Shown here: positions 7,306-16,462 of the stretch, in pieces
Position numbering within the stretch: position 1 is the stretch's first letter
Layout: the number at the start of each line of letters is the position of its first letter
Source: Candidatus Avedoeria danica
Lineage (GTDB): Bacteria; Chloroflexota; Anaerolineae; Epilineales; Epilineaceae
Direction of reading: 5' to 3'
Assembly: GCA_016703025.1 (NCBI GenBank)
Contig: JADJCV010000004.1
Coordinates: forward strand, 2,235,501-2,299,500
Length of the DNA: 64,000 bases
The notes under the pieces: generated by a model
Databases searched by the model: none
What the model saw: only the letters and a program-made list of their open reading frames with translations
What the model was told of the DNA's origin: nothing
Program-made: the position numbers and the translations under genes

Positions 7306-9896
7306 GATGGGGGCGTTGCGGCCGACGTGCCGTCATCTGGGGCGGCAATCACGCCGTTCGGCGCCGTGGCGACCGCACCGTTGATCGCACCGTTGCTCTC
7401 GACGTCGCCGTCGATCTCGTCATCCGCGTCCCCATCCCCTGCCGCCCGCCCCGGCATGTATGCCACCGCGGCCACCTTCTGGCCGCTGTCCAGGCGGATC
7501 ACGCGCACGCCGCGGGTCAGGCGGCCCATGCGGCTGATCTCGTCCGTGGAGGTGCGGATGATGATGCCGCGGTCCGTGATGACGGTCAGCTCGGTGCCGT
7601 CCTCGACGACGCGGGCGTCGACGATCTCGCCGATCTCGTCCAGGCGGCCGATGTCGATCGTCCGCACGCCCTGGTTGTAGCGCCCGAGCGAGCGGTACTC
7701 GTTCAATGGTGAACGCTTGCCGTAGCCCTTGGTCGTGATGACGAACAGGTCGGCCTCGGGCTTGACGAGGTCGACGGCGGTGACGATGTCGCCCTTCTTC
7801 AGGCGCATCGCGTTCACGCCGCCGGCCGCCCGGCCCATCGGGCGAACGGTGCGCTCGTGGAAGCGCAGCGCCATGCCCAGGCGCGTGACGAAGATCAACT
7901 CGTCCTCGCCGGTCGTGATCTTCACCCAGTCGAGCGAGTCGTCCGCGTCCAGGTTCACGGCGATCAGGCCGCTCGGGCGGACGCCGTCGTACTCGGAGAG
8001 GACGGTGCGCTTGATCCGGCCGCGGCGGGTGGCCATGATCAGGAAGTTGCCGTGCTCGAACTGCCACTCCGGGGCGGCGACGGCCACCGTGACCTTCTCG
8101 CCGGATTGGATCTGGATCAGGTTGATCAGCGGCGTGCCGGCCGCCTCGCGGCTCGAGGCCGGGATGTGGTGCGCCCGGAGCTGGTAGACGCGGCCGCGGT
8201 CCGTGAAGAACAGCAGACGGTCGCGCGTGTTCGCCAGGAAGACGTGCTGGAGCGCGTCCTCGTCGCGGGTGCGCGCGCCGATGATCCCGCGGCCGCCGCG
8301 GCGCTGGCTGCGGTACGTGTCGGCCGGGACGCGCTTGATGTAGCCGCGGTCCGTCAGCGTGACGAGGACGTCCTCGGAGGCGATGAGGTCGTCCTCCGAG
8401 AACTCGCCGGCGCCGGCCACGATCTCGGTCCGGCGCGGATCGCCATAGGTGGTCTTGATGTCCTGCAGGTCGTCGCGGATGACGCCGAGAACCTTCTCGG
8501 GGTGCGCCAGGAGGTCGAGCAGGAATTGGATGCGGGCCGTGATCTCCGCGTGCTCGTTCTCGATCTTCAAGCGCTCGAGCGCGGCCAGGCGGCGCAGCTG
8601 CATGTCCAGGATGGCCTGCGCCTGCACCTCGGTGATCGACAGGAGGGCCATCAGCGCGTCGCGCGCGTCCGCCACGTCGTCGGCGGCGCGGATCGTGCGG
8701 ATCACGTCGTCCAGGGCGCTGATCGCCTTCAGGAGGCCTTCCAGGATGTGCTGGCGTTGGCGCGCCTTCTCGAGCTCGTGCTCGCTGCGGCGGCGGATGA
8801 CCTCGCGGCGGTGCTCCAGGAAGTGGACGAGCATCCGCTTGAGCGGCAGCATCGTGGGCTGGCCGTCCACGAGCGCCAGCGTGTTGATGCCGAACGTTTG
8901 CTGCAACGCGCTGTACTTGAGGAGTCGGTTCAGCGTCGAGTGCGCGTCCGCACCCTTCTTCAGCTCGATGACGATCCGCATCCCGTCGCGGTCGGACTCG
9001 TCGCGCAGGTCGTGGATCGTATCGATCCGCTTCGTGCGGGCGAGCTCGGCGATCCGCTCGAGCAGCGTCGATTTGTTCACCTGGAACGGGATCTCGGTGA
9101 CGACGATCGCCAGGCGCTCGCCGCGCACCTCCTCGAACTCGCTCTTGGCGCGCATGATCACCCGCCCGCGCCCGGTGCCGTACGCCGAAGCGATCCCCTC
9201 GAAGCCGACGATCTGCCCGCCGGTCGGGAAGTCAGGGCCGTGGATGAACTGCCGAATGTCCTCCGGCGTCACGTCGTCGAGCGTCGCCCAGTGGTCGATG
9301 CAGTACATGAGCGCATCGCAGACCTCGCCGAGGTTGTGCGGCGGGATGTTCGTGGCCATGCCGACCGCGATGCCGGACGCGCCGTTGATGAGCAGGTTGG
9401 GGATGCGCGCCGGCAGCACCGTCGGCTCTTGGCGCGAGTCGTCGTAGTTCGGCCGCCAGTCGACGGTGTCCTCGTCGATGTCGGCGAGGAGCTCCATCGC
9501 CATCCGCGACGGCCGCGCTTCGGTGTAGCGGTAGGCCGCCGCCCGGTCGCCGTCCACCGAGCCGAAGTTGCCCTGGCCGTCGATGAGCATGTAGCGCATC
9601 GAGAAGTCCTGCGCCATGCGAACCATCGCATCGTAGACGGACGAGTCCCCGTGCGGGTGGTATTTGCCGAGCACGTCGCCGACGGTGGCGGCGCTCTTCT
9701 TGTAGGCGCGGTCCGGCCGCAGGCCGGCGTCGTACATCGTGTAGAGGATGCGGCGCTGCACGGGCTTGAGGCCGTCGCGGACATCGGGCAGCGCGCGGCT
9801 CGTGATCACGCTCATCGCGTAATCCAGGTAGGCCTCGCGCATCTCCTTGTCGATGTTGACGAGCGTGACGGCGGCGTTCGTGGTCTCGCCTTCCAT
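7299..9896 (-). CDS. gyrA: DNA gyrase subunit A
   Basis: Full-length GyrA of 865 aa, introducing negative supercoils together with GyrB, which is not in the window. The breakage-reunion domain begins at LPDVRDGLKPVQRRILYTM and the catalytic tyrosine is Tyr124 in AYRYTEARPS. The quinolone-determining region reads HPHGDSSVYDAM with Ser85 and Asp89, the wild-type sensitive residues. The C-terminal beta-pinwheel contains the GyrA box QRRGGRG, which separates it from ParC. The final ~45 residues are acidic and low in complexity (GDGDADDEIDGDVE...). The TAG stop lies inside a REP palindrome. A TACAAT box about 54 nt upstream is a candidate promoter. It is transcribed against the RAYT gene. Confidence 0.97.
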   Translation of the reverse strand: MEGETTNAAVTLVNIDKEMREAYLDYAMSVITSRALPDVRDGLKPVQRRILYTMYDAGLRPDRAYKKSAATVGDVLGKYHPHGDSSVYDAMVRMAQDFSMRYMLIDGQGNFGSVDGDRAAAYRYTEARPSRMAMELLADIDEDTVDWRPNYDDSRQEPTVLPARIPNLLINGASGIAVGMATNIPPHNLGEVCDALMYCIDHWATLDDVTPEDIRQFIHGPDFPTGGQIVGFEGIASAYGTGRGRVIMRAKSEFEEVRGERLAIVVTEIPFQVNKSTLLERIAELARTKRIDTIHDLRDESDRDGMRIVIELKKGADAHSTLNRLLKYSALQQTFGINTLALVDGQPTMLPLKRMLVHFLEHRREVIRRRSEHELEKARQRQHILEGLLKAISALDDVIRTIRAADDVADARDALMALLSITEVQAQAILDMQLRRLAALERLKIENEHAEITARIQFLLDLLAHPEKVLGVIRDDLQDIKTTYGDPRRTEIVAGAGEFSEDDLIASEDVLVTLTDRGYIKRVPADTYRSQRRGGRGIIGARTRDEDALQHVFLANTRDRLLFFTDRGRVYQLRAHHIPASSREAAGTPLINLIQIQSGEKVTVAVAAPEWQFEHGNFLIMATRRGRIKRTVLSEYDGVRPSGLIAVNLDADDSLDWVKITTGEDELIFVTRLGMALRFHERTVRPMGRAAGGVNAMRLKKGDIVTAVDLVKPEADLFVITTKGYGKRSPLNEYRSLGRYNQGVRTIDIGRLDEIGEIVDARVVEDGTELTVITDRGIIIRTSTDEISRMGRLTRGVRVIRLDSGQKVAAVAYMPGRAAGDGDADDEIDGDVESNGAINGAVATAPNGVIAAPDDGTSAATPPSA

Positions 9897-9949
9897 GCTA
9901 CCCCCAGGGGTGCGACGCGGCGTCGGGAGGGGACGGCGTCAAGGGGGGA

Positions 9950-9955
9950 ATTGTA
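9950..9955 (-). promoter_or_regulatory. Candidate -10 box of gyrA
   Basis: TACAAT on the minus strand about 54 nt before the gyrA ATG. The leader carries a GGGGG stretch next to the start. No convincing -35 hexamer is seen; the AT-rich GTTAAATAAG lies just upstream. The same TACAAT hexamer recurs before several other genes in the window. Confidence 0.45.
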
Positions 9956-9985
9956 CCATGGGGGGCTTATTTAACAGTCATCCCG

Positions 9986-11125
9986 TTACGGTTTCTTCTT
10001 CCGCTCCGCCCGCCGCCGCCGCAGCTCCCAGAAGTCCAGCCCCCGCTCGATCCGGCCCGCCCACCGGCGCGGCCCGGCCAGCGCCATGCGCATCGCCTGG
10101 CGGGTGCGCTTGTAGGGCGACCAGCGCCGGTCCTCGGGGCTGTAGCTCCACTGGACCAGACAAGCGCCCCACGTCAGGCCGCCGCCGAAGCCGATCATCA
10201 GGACGTGGTCGCCGGCGTGCAGGCGGCCCTCCTTGAGCGCATCGATCATCGCGATCGGGATGCTGGCCGCCGAGGTGTTGCCGACACGCTCCAGGTTGGA
10301 GTAGATCCGGTCGATCGGGTAGTTCAGCTGCTTGGCGGCGGTGGCCAGGATCCGCTGGTTCGCCTGGTGCGGGATGATCAGGTCGATGTCGTCCACCGCG
10401 ATGCCGGCCTCGGCCGCCACCTGGCGGGTCACCTGGTTCATCGTCTTCGTCGCGAAGCGGAAGACCTCGTTGCCCGACATCGTCATGTACGGGCCGTTGC
10501 CGTTCACCATGTTCAGCGGGTTCAGGGGCACACGCGTGCCGAGCGTGACCTTGAGGACGTCCGCGCTCGAGCCGTCCGAGCCGAGCCGGCAGCTCATCAC
10601 GCCGCCCGGCTCGTCGCTGGCCTCGAGGACGACGGCACCGGCGCCGTCGCCGAAGAGAACGCACGTCGTGCGGTCCGTCCAGTCCATCACGCGGCTCATC
10701 GCCTCGGCGCCGATGACGAGGACGTTCTTGTACAGGCCGCTCTTGAGCATCGCCGCGCCGACGGTCAGGCCGTACACGAAGCCCGAACACGCCGCGTTCA
10801 GGTCGAACGCGCCGGCGTGCGAGGCGCCGAGGCCGTCCTGGACCAGGCTGGCCGTGTTCGGCATCAGGTAGTCGGGCGTGCTCGTGGCGCAGATGACGAG
10901 ATCCAGCTTGGCGGGATCGAGGTTGGCCACCTTGAGCGCCTCGCGCCCGGCCTTGATCGCCATCGTGCTCGTGTGGTCCTCGGCGTCGGCGATGTGCCGC
11001 GTCTTGATGCCGGTGCGCTCGACGATCCACTCGTCGGAGGTCTCGACGAGATGGCTCAGCTCTTCGTTCGTGACGATACGGGGCGGCGTGTAGGCGCCCC
11101 AGCCGGTGATGTGCGCGTAGCGCAT
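9986..11125 (-). CDS. fabH: Beta-ketoacyl-ACP synthase III
   Basis: Condensing enzyme that starts fatty-acid synthesis by joining acetyl-CoA (or a branched acyl-CoA) to malonyl-ACP. The catalytic triad is visible: Cys113 in NAACSGFVYGL, His253 in IIPHQANQRIL and Asn283 in VGNTSAASIP. The N-terminal ITGWGAYTPPRIVTN and SDEWIVERTGI are typical. At 379 aa it is about 50 residues longer than usual FabH; the extra part is a basic C-terminal tail (about 330-379, ending RRRRAERKKKP). A GGAGG sequence precedes the ATG. It lies between fabF and gyrA on the same strand, with 46 nt between fabF and fabH. No acpP or fabD is present here, so the fatty-acid genes are split. Confidence 0.94.
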   Translation of the reverse strand: MRYAHITGWGAYTPPRIVTNEELSHLVETSDEWIVERTGIKTRHIADAEDHTSTMAIKAGREALKVANLDPAKLDLVICATSTPDYLMPNTASLVQDGLGASHAGAFDLNAACSGFVYGLTVGAAMLKSGLYKNVLVIGAEAMSRVMDWTDRTTCVLFGDGAGAVVLEASDEPGGVMSCRLGSDGSSADVLKVTLGTRVPLNPLNMVNGNGPYMTMSGNEVFRFATKTMNQVTRQVAAEAGIAVDDIDLIIPHQANQRILATAAKQLNYPIDRIYSNLERVGNTSAASIPIAMIDALKEGRLHAGDHVLMIGFGGGLTWGACLVQWSYSPEDRRWSPYKRTRQAMRMALAGPRRWAGRIERGLDFWELRRRRAERKKKP

Positions 11126-11171
11126 GACGGGCCTCCGATCGGCCTATACCTGCTGATACCCTTACGGAACC

Positions 11172-12461
11172 TTAAAGAACCTTGCGAAACACGAGCGCCG
11201 CGTTGTGGCCGCCAAAGCCGGCCGAGTTCAGGAGGACGCTGTTGACGCCGCCCGGGATCGTGCGCGCCGCGTTCGGCACGTAGTCGAGGTCGCACGCCGG
11301 GTCGGGCGTGTGGAGGTTGATCGTCGGCGTGACGATGCCGGTCTGAATCGTCCGGCAGCTGGCCAGCGCGGCCACGGCCCCGCTGGCGCCCAGCAGGTGT
11401 CCGATCATGCTCTTCACGGCGCTCACCGGCACAGCGTACGCCCGCTCGCCGAACAGCGACTTCAGCGCGACGGTCTCGACCTTGTCGTTGATCGGCGTGC
11501 TCGTGCCGTGCGCGCTGACGACGTCGATGTCGGCGGGCGTCACGCCGGCCGAGTCGAACGCCATCGTGACGGCGCGGATCAGGCCGTCGCCGTCCTCGCT
11601 GGGGGCCGTGATGTGCCCGGCATCCGCCGAGAGGCCGTAGCCGGCGAGCTCGGCGTAGATCCGGGCGCCGCGGGCTTGGGCGATGTCCAGCCGCTCGAGG
11701 ATCAGGACGGCCGCGCCCTCGCCGATGACGAAGCCGTCGCGCGCGGCGTCGAACGGGCGGCTGGCGAGCGGCGGATCGCCCGCCCACTTGGACAGCGCGC
11801 CCATGTTCTGGAAGCCGGCGACGACGACCGGCAGGATCGCGGCCTCCGATCCGCCGGCGACCATCATGTCCGCCGCGCCGCGCCGGATGAGTTCGAGCGC
11901 CTCGCCGATCGCGTTGGCGGCCGAGGCGCAGGCGCTGACCATCGACATGTTCGGCCCCTTCAGGCCGTGCTGGATGGACACCGCACCCGGCGTCGAGTCG
12001 TTCAGGATCATCGGCACCGCCAGCGGGCTGATCCGGTTCTGGCCCTTCTCGAGCCGAACGTTCTCGCTGTCCACCAGCGTCCCGACGCCGCCGACGCCCG
12101 AGCCCATGTAGCACCCGGCGCGGTTCGGGTCGTACGCCGCCGCGTCGATCCGCCCGTCGGCGTCGAGCAGGCCGGCGTCGGCCAGCGCCTCGCGCGCCGC
12201 AGCGATCGCGAACTGCATGACGCGATCGGATCGCCGCGCGACCTTGCGGTCCATGTAGTTCTCGGGCACGAAGCCCTTCACCTCGGCCGCGACCTTGGCC
12301 TCGAAGCCCATGCCCGCGGCATCGAACAAGGCGATCGGCGCGACGCCGCTGCGTCCGGCGACGAACGCGTCCCACGTGGACGGCGCGTCGAGGCCGACGG
12401 GGGTGACGGCGCCGAGGCCGGTGACGACGACGCGGTGGGTTGGCGGATGAGGTGCGTTCAT
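11172..12461 (-). CDS. fabF: Beta-ketoacyl-ACP synthase II
   Basis: Elongating condensing enzyme of type II fatty-acid synthesis, 429 aa. VVVTGLGAVTPVG opens the thiolase fold. The nucleophile is Cys178 in VSACASAANAIGEAL, and the two histidines lie in AHGTSTPIND and IGHLLGASGA. The start is set at ATG 12461 (MNAPHPP) because GGGAG lies 6 nt upstream; the frame extends 30 codons further without a ribosome site. A TACAAT box at 12492-12497 sits about 30 nt before this start. The gene is upstream of fabH on the same strand and divergent from the site-2 protease gene. Confidence 0.95.
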   Translation of the reverse strand: MNAPHPPTHRVVVTGLGAVTPVGLDAPSTWDAFVAGRSGVAPIALFDAAGMGFEAKVAAEVKGFVPENYMDRKVARRSDRVMQFAIAAAREALADAGLLDADGRIDAAAYDPNRAGCYMGSGVGGVGTLVDSENVRLEKGQNRISPLAVPMILNDSTPGAVSIQHGLKGPNMSMVSACASAANAIGEALELIRRGAADMMVAGGSEAAILPVVVAGFQNMGALSKWAGDPPLASRPFDAARDGFVIGEGAAVLILERLDIAQARGARIYAELAGYGLSADAGHITAPSEDGDGLIRAVTMAFDSAGVTPADIDVVSAHGTSTPINDKVETVALKSLFGERAYAVPVSAVKSMIGHLLGASGAVAALASCRTIQTGIVTPTINLHTPDPACDLDYVPNAARTIPGGVNSVLLNSAGFGGHNAALVFRKVL

Positions 12462-12491
12462 GCGAATCTCCCGGGGGTGCAGAGATCGCAC

Positions 12492-12542
12492 ATTGTACAT
12501 GGCGCGGCGATCCGGATGCGGCCTCAGGCGCCATGCTACACT
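12492..12542. promoter_or_regulatory. Divergent promoter region fabF / site-2 protease
   Basis: Two back-to-back -10-like hexamers: TACAAT on the minus strand (12492-12497) toward fabF and TACACT on the plus strand (12537-12542) toward the protease gene. The latter position makes ATG 12533 unlikely as the protease start. Matching -35 boxes are not obvious. Confidence 0.4.
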
Positions 12543-12580
12543 TCCCCGCACACCCCGCCCCTGCGCCCGAAAGCCGCCGC

Positions 12581-14107
12581 GTGACCCCCGACTTCATCCC
12601 GTCCGACCCCGCCATCCTGGCTCTCGAAGACGACATCGACGACGTGTTCGCCATCCACGAAGTCCGCGTGCAGGCGGGCGGGCGCGGGGTGATGTTCGTC
12701 GGTGAGTTCCTGCGCAGCCCGGCCCTCGTCTTCGAGACCGTGGCGGAGCGCTTCAAGGCGCGCGATCGGATCCCGGTCCTGCGGCGCGAGGGCGGCAGGG
12801 ACATCCTGATCGCCCAGACGGCCCCGCCGGCGCGCGGCCGGCGACGGGTGCGGATCAACGTCCTCCTGTTCGCGCTGACCGTCCTGTCCGTGCTGTACGC
12901 CGGGGTGATGATGAACCTGTCCGGCCCGGCGGCCGCCGCCTACGACGCGGCCCTCACCCGCCTGGCCGTCGCACCCGGCGCCGATCTGTCCGCCCGACTG
13001 GCATGCAGCATGGCCAGCAAGGGCGTGACGGGGTCGATGTTCGCCGCCAACTGGCGCGCCGGCCTCCCGTTCATGCTCGCCCTGCTCGGCATCCTCGGCG
13101 TGCACGAGTTCGGCCACTACTTCGCCGCCCGCCGCTACAAGCTGGACACCAGCCTGCCCTACTTCCTCCCGTTCCCGAACCCGTTCACCGGCACGCTCGG
13201 AGCGGTGATCCGGATCGACTCGCCGTTCACATCCCGCAGGTCCCTGTTCGACGTCGGCATCGCGGGGCCGCTGGCGGGGCTGGCGGTGGCCGTTCCGGTG
13301 CTGATCGCCGGCCTATCGCACGCGACGTTCCTGCCGATCGTCACGCCCGAGACGAGCGGCGTGGTCTTCAACGAGCCGCTCCTCTTCCGCGGCTTGGCGT
13401 GGCTCGTCATCGGCGCGCGGCCGGCCGGGATGGACATCGAGATGAACCCGCTCATCATGGCCGGCTGGTGGGGCCTGCTGGTGACGGCGATCAACCTGCT
13501 GCCGGTTTCGCAACTGGACGGCGGCCACATCAACTACGCCGTCTTCGGCCGCGCCCACCGCTACGTGGCCTGGGCGATGTACGGCGCCGCGGTCCTCGTG
13601 GCCGTCACGATGTCGACGAGCTACGTGATCATGCTCGTCCTCATCCTGTTCATGGGCCTCCAACACCCGCCCGCCCTGGACGACATCACGGACGTCGGGC
13701 GGTTCAGGCGGGTGCTCGGGATCGGGACGCTGTTGTTGTTCTTCGTGCTCGTGACGCCGGTGCCGTTGCAGTTCATGGGGGTGGTCGGTGGGGGGCGTCG
13801 TTGTGCGGGTTGCCGTTTTGAGCGCGCCCACTCTCCTTCTCACCGGTGCAACCGGCTACGTCGGCGGCCGCCTGCTTCAGTTGCTGGAGCAGCAGGGGCA
13901 CCGCGTCCGTTGCCTGGCCCGGCGCCCCGAGATCCTCACGCCGAAGACCCATCCGCCCACCGAGGTCGTCGCGGGCGACGTTCTCGATCGCGACAGCCTC
14001 GACGCCGCGTTGCGCGGGATCGAGGCGGCCTACTATCTCGTTCACTCGATGGGATCGACGGGCTCCTTCGAAGACGCGGACCGGCAGGCGGCGACGAACT
14101 TCGGTGA
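12581..14107 (+). CDS. Membrane site-2 protease family protein (M50), with anomalous C-terminal extension
   Basis: Intramembrane zinc protease. The active-site helix reads HEFGHYFAARRYK (HExxH), and the third metal ligand lies in LLPVSQLDGGHINYA. Several hydrophobic segments surround them, and a soluble N-terminal region of about 90 aa precedes the first helix. The domain should end at about 13785 (LLLFFVLVTPVPLQFMGVV). The frame then has no stop and continues about 105 codons into the next gene as Arg/Pro-rich sequence typical of a wrong frame. A small indel near the G-run at 13788-13795 could explain this, because another frame has TGA at about 13819. The GTG start at 12581 is uncertain; ATG 12533 is the alternative. 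Substrate unknown. Confidence 0.8.
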   Translation: MTPDFIPSDPAILALEDDIDDVFAIHEVRVQAGGRGVMFVGEFLRSPALVFETVAERFKARDRIPVLRREGGRDILIAQTAPPARGRRRVRINVLLFALTVLSVLYAGVMMNLSGPAAAAYDAALTRLAVAPGADLSARLACSMASKGVTGSMFAANWRAGLPFMLALLGILGVHEFGHYFAARRYKLDTSLPYFLPFPNPFTGTLGAVIRIDSPFTSRRSLFDVGIAGPLAGLAVAVPVLIAGLSHATFLPIVTPETSGVVFNEPLLFRGLAWLVIGARPAGMDIEMNPLIMAGWWGLLVTAINLLPVSQLDGGHINYAVFGRAHRYVAWAMYGAAVLVAVTMSTSYVIMLVLILFMGLQHPPALDDITDVGRFRRVLGIGTLLLFFVLVTPVPLQFMGVVGGGRRCAGCRFERAHSPSHRCNRLRRRPPASVAGAAGAPRPLPGPAPRDPHAEDPSAHRGRRGRRSRSRQPRRRVARDRGGLLSRSLDGIDGLLRRRGPAGGDELR

Positions 14108-15329
14108 GGCGGCGAAGGCGGCGGGTGTCGGACGCATCATCTACCTCGGGGGCCTCGGCCGCAGCGAAGATGCGCTCTCGCCGCACCTGCGCAGCCGGCA
14201 CGAGGTGGGCGAGATCTTGCGCCGGTCGGGCGTGCCGGTCATCGAGTTTCGCGCATCGATCGTCGTCGGTCCCGGCAGCTTGTCGTTCGAGATGATCCGG
14301 TCGCTGGTGGAGCGGCTGCCGTTCATGATCACCCCCAAGTGGGTGAATGTGCCGGCGCAGCCCATCGCCGTCGACGACGTTTTGGCGTACCTGGTGGCGG
14401 CGCTTCAGCTCCCGGTGGCGCAGTGCCGGGTGTACGAAATCGGTGGGGCCGACCAGGTGTCCTATGCCGACATCATGCGGGCGTACGCGCGGCAGCGCGG
14501 GATGCGGCTGCGAATGATCTCGGTGCCGGTCCTGACGCCCTTCCTGTCCAGCCTGTGGCTCGGCCTTGTCACGCCGCTGTACGCGCGCATCGGGCGCAAG
14601 CTGATCGAGAGCATCATCCACTCCACCGTGGTGCGCGACGCCGCGGCGCTCACGACGTTTCCCGTGCGCCCGATCGGGATCGACGAGGCCGTCCGCCGCG
14701 CCCTCGCCAGCGAAGACCTTCAGTACGCGACGCGCTGGTCCGACGCCCTGTCGTCCTCCGGCGCGGTGCCGACGTGGGGCGGCGTGCAGTTCGGATCGCG
14801 GCTGGTGGACTCGCGCACGATCACCGTCGCCGCACCGCCCGCCGTCGCCTTCGCACCCATTCAGCGCATCGGCGGCGACACGGGCTGGTACGCCTGGAAC
14901 GGGCTGTGGCGCCTGCGCGGCTTTCTCGACCTGATGGCCGGCGGCGTCGGCCTGCGACGCGGCCGGCCATCGCCCACGGCCCTCCGCGTCGGCGACACCG
15001 TCGACTTCTGGCGCGTCGAAGCGCTCGAGCCGGACCGCCGGCTGCGGCTCATCGCCGAGATGAAGGTGCCCGGGCGGGCGTGGCTCGAGTTCGAGGTTGA
15101 GGCGGACGGGCGCGACGGCTCGTCTGCGACGATCCGGCAGACGGCGGTGTTCGATCCGGTCGGGCTCTTCGGACGCATGTATTGGTACGCGCTGTTCCCG
15201 CTGCATCAGCTGGTGTTCGGCGGGATGCTGCGGGGGATTGCGCGACAAGTTGCAGTGGAGCGTGAACGCACCGCGGATCGTGGCCCGAATCACAGTGGGC
15301 CGTCGGGGACGGCGCGTCGATCGCGATGA
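13803..15329 (+). CDS. NAD(P)-binding SDR-type protein with C-terminal DUF2867 domain
   Basis: Protein of about 508 aa. The N-terminal Rossmann domain starts LLLTGATGYVGGRLLQLLE (glycine-rich GxxGxxG) and continues with the atypical-SDR pattern GDVLDRDSL and AAYYLVHSMG. The C-terminal ~150 residues (from DSRTITVAAPPAVAFAPIQ) match the DUF2867 layout, a helix-grip-like fold that ends GLFGRMYWYALFPLHQLVF. The start is placed at GTG 13803, which has a G-rich stretch 8 nt upstream; GTG 13788 is possible. It overlaps the readthrough tail of the preceding protease frame. The reaction is unknown; homologues are annotated as nucleoside-diphosphate-sugar epimerase-like, but no substrate is supported. 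Confidence 0.85.
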   Translation: MRVAVLSAPTLLLTGATGYVGGRLLQLLEQQGHRVRCLARRPEILTPKTHPPTEVVAGDVLDRDSLDAALRGIEAAYYLVHSMGSTGSFEDADRQAATNFGEAAKAAGVGRIIYLGGLGRSEDALSPHLRSRHEVGEILRRSGVPVIEFRASIVVGPGSLSFEMIRSLVERLPFMITPKWVNVPAQPIAVDDVLAYLVAALQLPVAQCRVYEIGGADQVSYADIMRAYARQRGMRLRMISVPVLTPFLSSLWLGLVTPLYARIGRKLIESIIHSTVVRDAAALTTFPVRPIGIDEAVRRALASEDLQYATRWSDALSSSGAVPTWGGVQFGSRLVDSRTITVAAPPAVAFAPIQRIGGDTGWYAWNGLWRLRGFLDLMAGGVGLRRGRPSPTALRVGDTVDFWRVEALEPDRRLRLIAEMKVPGRAWLEFEVEADGRDGSSATIRQTAVFDPVGLFGRMYWYALFPLHQLVFGGMLRGIARQVAVERERTADRGPNHSGPSGTARRSR

Positions 15330-15410
15330 ACCCGCTTCTCATGGCCGGCCAGTCGTTAGTCGGTATGACGTTGCAGAATCACCGTGTGTTGGCTATCGTA
15401 ACAAACCTAC

Positions 15411-15677
15411 ATGGACTTCGAGTTCGATCCGGACAAGAGCACCGCCAACCTGCGCAAGCACGGCATCAGCTTCGCCGTCGCGCGGGCGCTATGGGACGAT
15501 CCCGATCGTCTTGAGGTTCCGGCGCGCACGGACGACGAACCGCGTCATGCGCTGATCGCGACGCTGCGAGGCCGAGTCTGGATCGCCATCTTCACCTGGC
15601 GCGAGGGGCGGGTCAGGATCATCTCCGTGCGCAGGGCACGGCCGTTGGAACGGAGGCTGTATCGTGAAGGCAGCTGA
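15411..15677 (+). CDS. brnT: BrnT family toxin
   Basis: Protein of 88 aa with the BrnT pattern: MDFEFDPDKSTANLRKHGIS at the N-terminus, then ARALWDDP, a central IATLRGRVWIAIFTWREGRVRIISVRRA strand region and a basic end (ERRLYREGS). BrnT is a RelE-fold ribonuclease that inhibits translation and is neutralised by BrnA. The stop overlaps the start of the following antitoxin gene by 14 nt, the usual brnT-brnA order. AT-richer DNA (GGCTATCGTAACAAACCTAC) just upstream may hold the promoter, probably autoregulated by BrnA as in known pairs. Confidence 0.88.
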   Translation: MDFEFDPDKSTANLRKHGISFAVARALWDDPDRLEVPARTDDEPRHALIATLRGRVWIAIFTWREGRVRIISVRRARPLERRLYREGS

Positions 15678-15900
15678 ACTTGATGCCCGGTTCGACGCGG
15701 GCGAAGACATCGTCGAGCATCTCGACGTGAGTCAGGCGCGCCGGCCCGGGCACGCACAGCGCCGGATCACGGTCGACTTCCCCGTGTGGGTTATCGCCGC
15801 CCTCGATCAAGAAGCCGGCCGTCTCGGCGTCACGCGACAGGCCGTGATCAAAATGTGGGTCGCGGAGCGGCTCGATCAGCGGCGTGCCGGCGTCGGTTGA
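15664..15900 (+). CDS. brnA: BrnA-like antitoxin (ribbon-helix-helix)
   Basis: Protein of 78 aa, GTG start inside the toxin gene. The N-terminus binds the toxin in known pairs. The C-terminal half has a ribbon-helix-helix pattern: RRITVDFPVWVIAALDQEAGRLGVTRQAVIKMWVAERL, that is, one strand (RITVDFP), helix, turn and helix. The latter part resembles BrnA/CopG family antitoxins. It would bind BrnT and repress the shared promoter. It is assigned from the RHH pattern and from its position overlapping brnT. Confidence 0.82.
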   Translation: MKAAELDARFDAGEDIVEHLDVSQARRPGHAQRRITVDFPVWVIAALDQEAGRLGVTRQAVIKMWVAERLDQRRAGVG

Positions 15901-15956
15901 TGTCGGGTTCGCGTCCCGACACGTATTCGCGTCCCGCCATGTAGAGGAGACCCCCC

Positions 15957-16454
15957 ATGTCCATCACGCACCGCTTCACCCCCTGCCTCTGGTTCGACCA
16001 CCAAGCCGAGGAAGCCGCCAACTACTACGTCGGCATCTTCAAGAACGCCCGGATCGTGCAGATCGCACGCTACGGCGAGGCGGGCTTCGAGGTCCACGGA
16101 CAGCCGGCGGGGTCCGTCCTGACCGTGGAGTTCGAGCTGGACGGGCAGCCCTTCACCGCGCTGAACGGCGGGCCGGCGTTCACGTTCAACGAGGCGCTGT
16201 CGCTCCAGGTGAACTGCGAGACGCAGGACGAGGTGGACCACTACTGGATGAAGCTCGCCGGCGGCGGCGACGAGTCGGCGCAGGCGTGCGGCTGGCTCAA
16301 GGACAAGTACGGCGTCTCATGGCAGGTCGTCCCGACGACGATCAACCGCATGTTCCTCGACCACACCTCCGCCGGCGCAAAGCGGGCGATGGAGGCGATG
16401 CTGAAGATGAAGAAGCTGGACATCGCCGAGCTCGAGCGCGCGTACGCGGGCTGA
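15957..16454 (+). CDS. VOC family protein (PhnB/3-demethylubiquinone methyltransferase-like domain)
   Basis: Protein of 165 aa. TPCLWFDHQAEEAANYYVGIFKN and FTFNEALSLQVNCETQDEVDHYW followed by CGWLKDKYGVSWQVVPTTI are the standard signature of the PhnB-like branch of the vicinal-oxygen-chelate superfamily. Members are small cytosolic betaalphabetabetabeta dimers, mostly of unknown activity. GAGGAGA about 6 nt before the ATG is a good ribosome site. The MBL gene follows 8 nt later, so the two may be cotranscribed. Confidence 0.9.
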   Translation: MSITHRFTPCLWFDHQAEEAANYYVGIFKNARIVQIARYGEAGFEVHGQPAGSVLTVEFELDGQPFTALNGGPAFTFNEALSLQVNCETQDEVDHYWMKLAGGGDESAQACGWLKDKYGVSWQVVPTTINRMFLDHTSAGAKRAMEAMLKMKKLDIAELERAYAG

Positions 16455-16462
16455 GGGTTCGG

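Noticed and set aside
7857..9974. Long plus-strand ORF (705 aa) opposite gyrA
   Set aside because: Mirror frame of gyrA with no recognisable motif.
12440..12580. Upstream extension of the site-2 protease to 12440 or 12533
   Set aside because: It would overlap the fabF start and the TACACT box; the extra residues look like shadow sequence.
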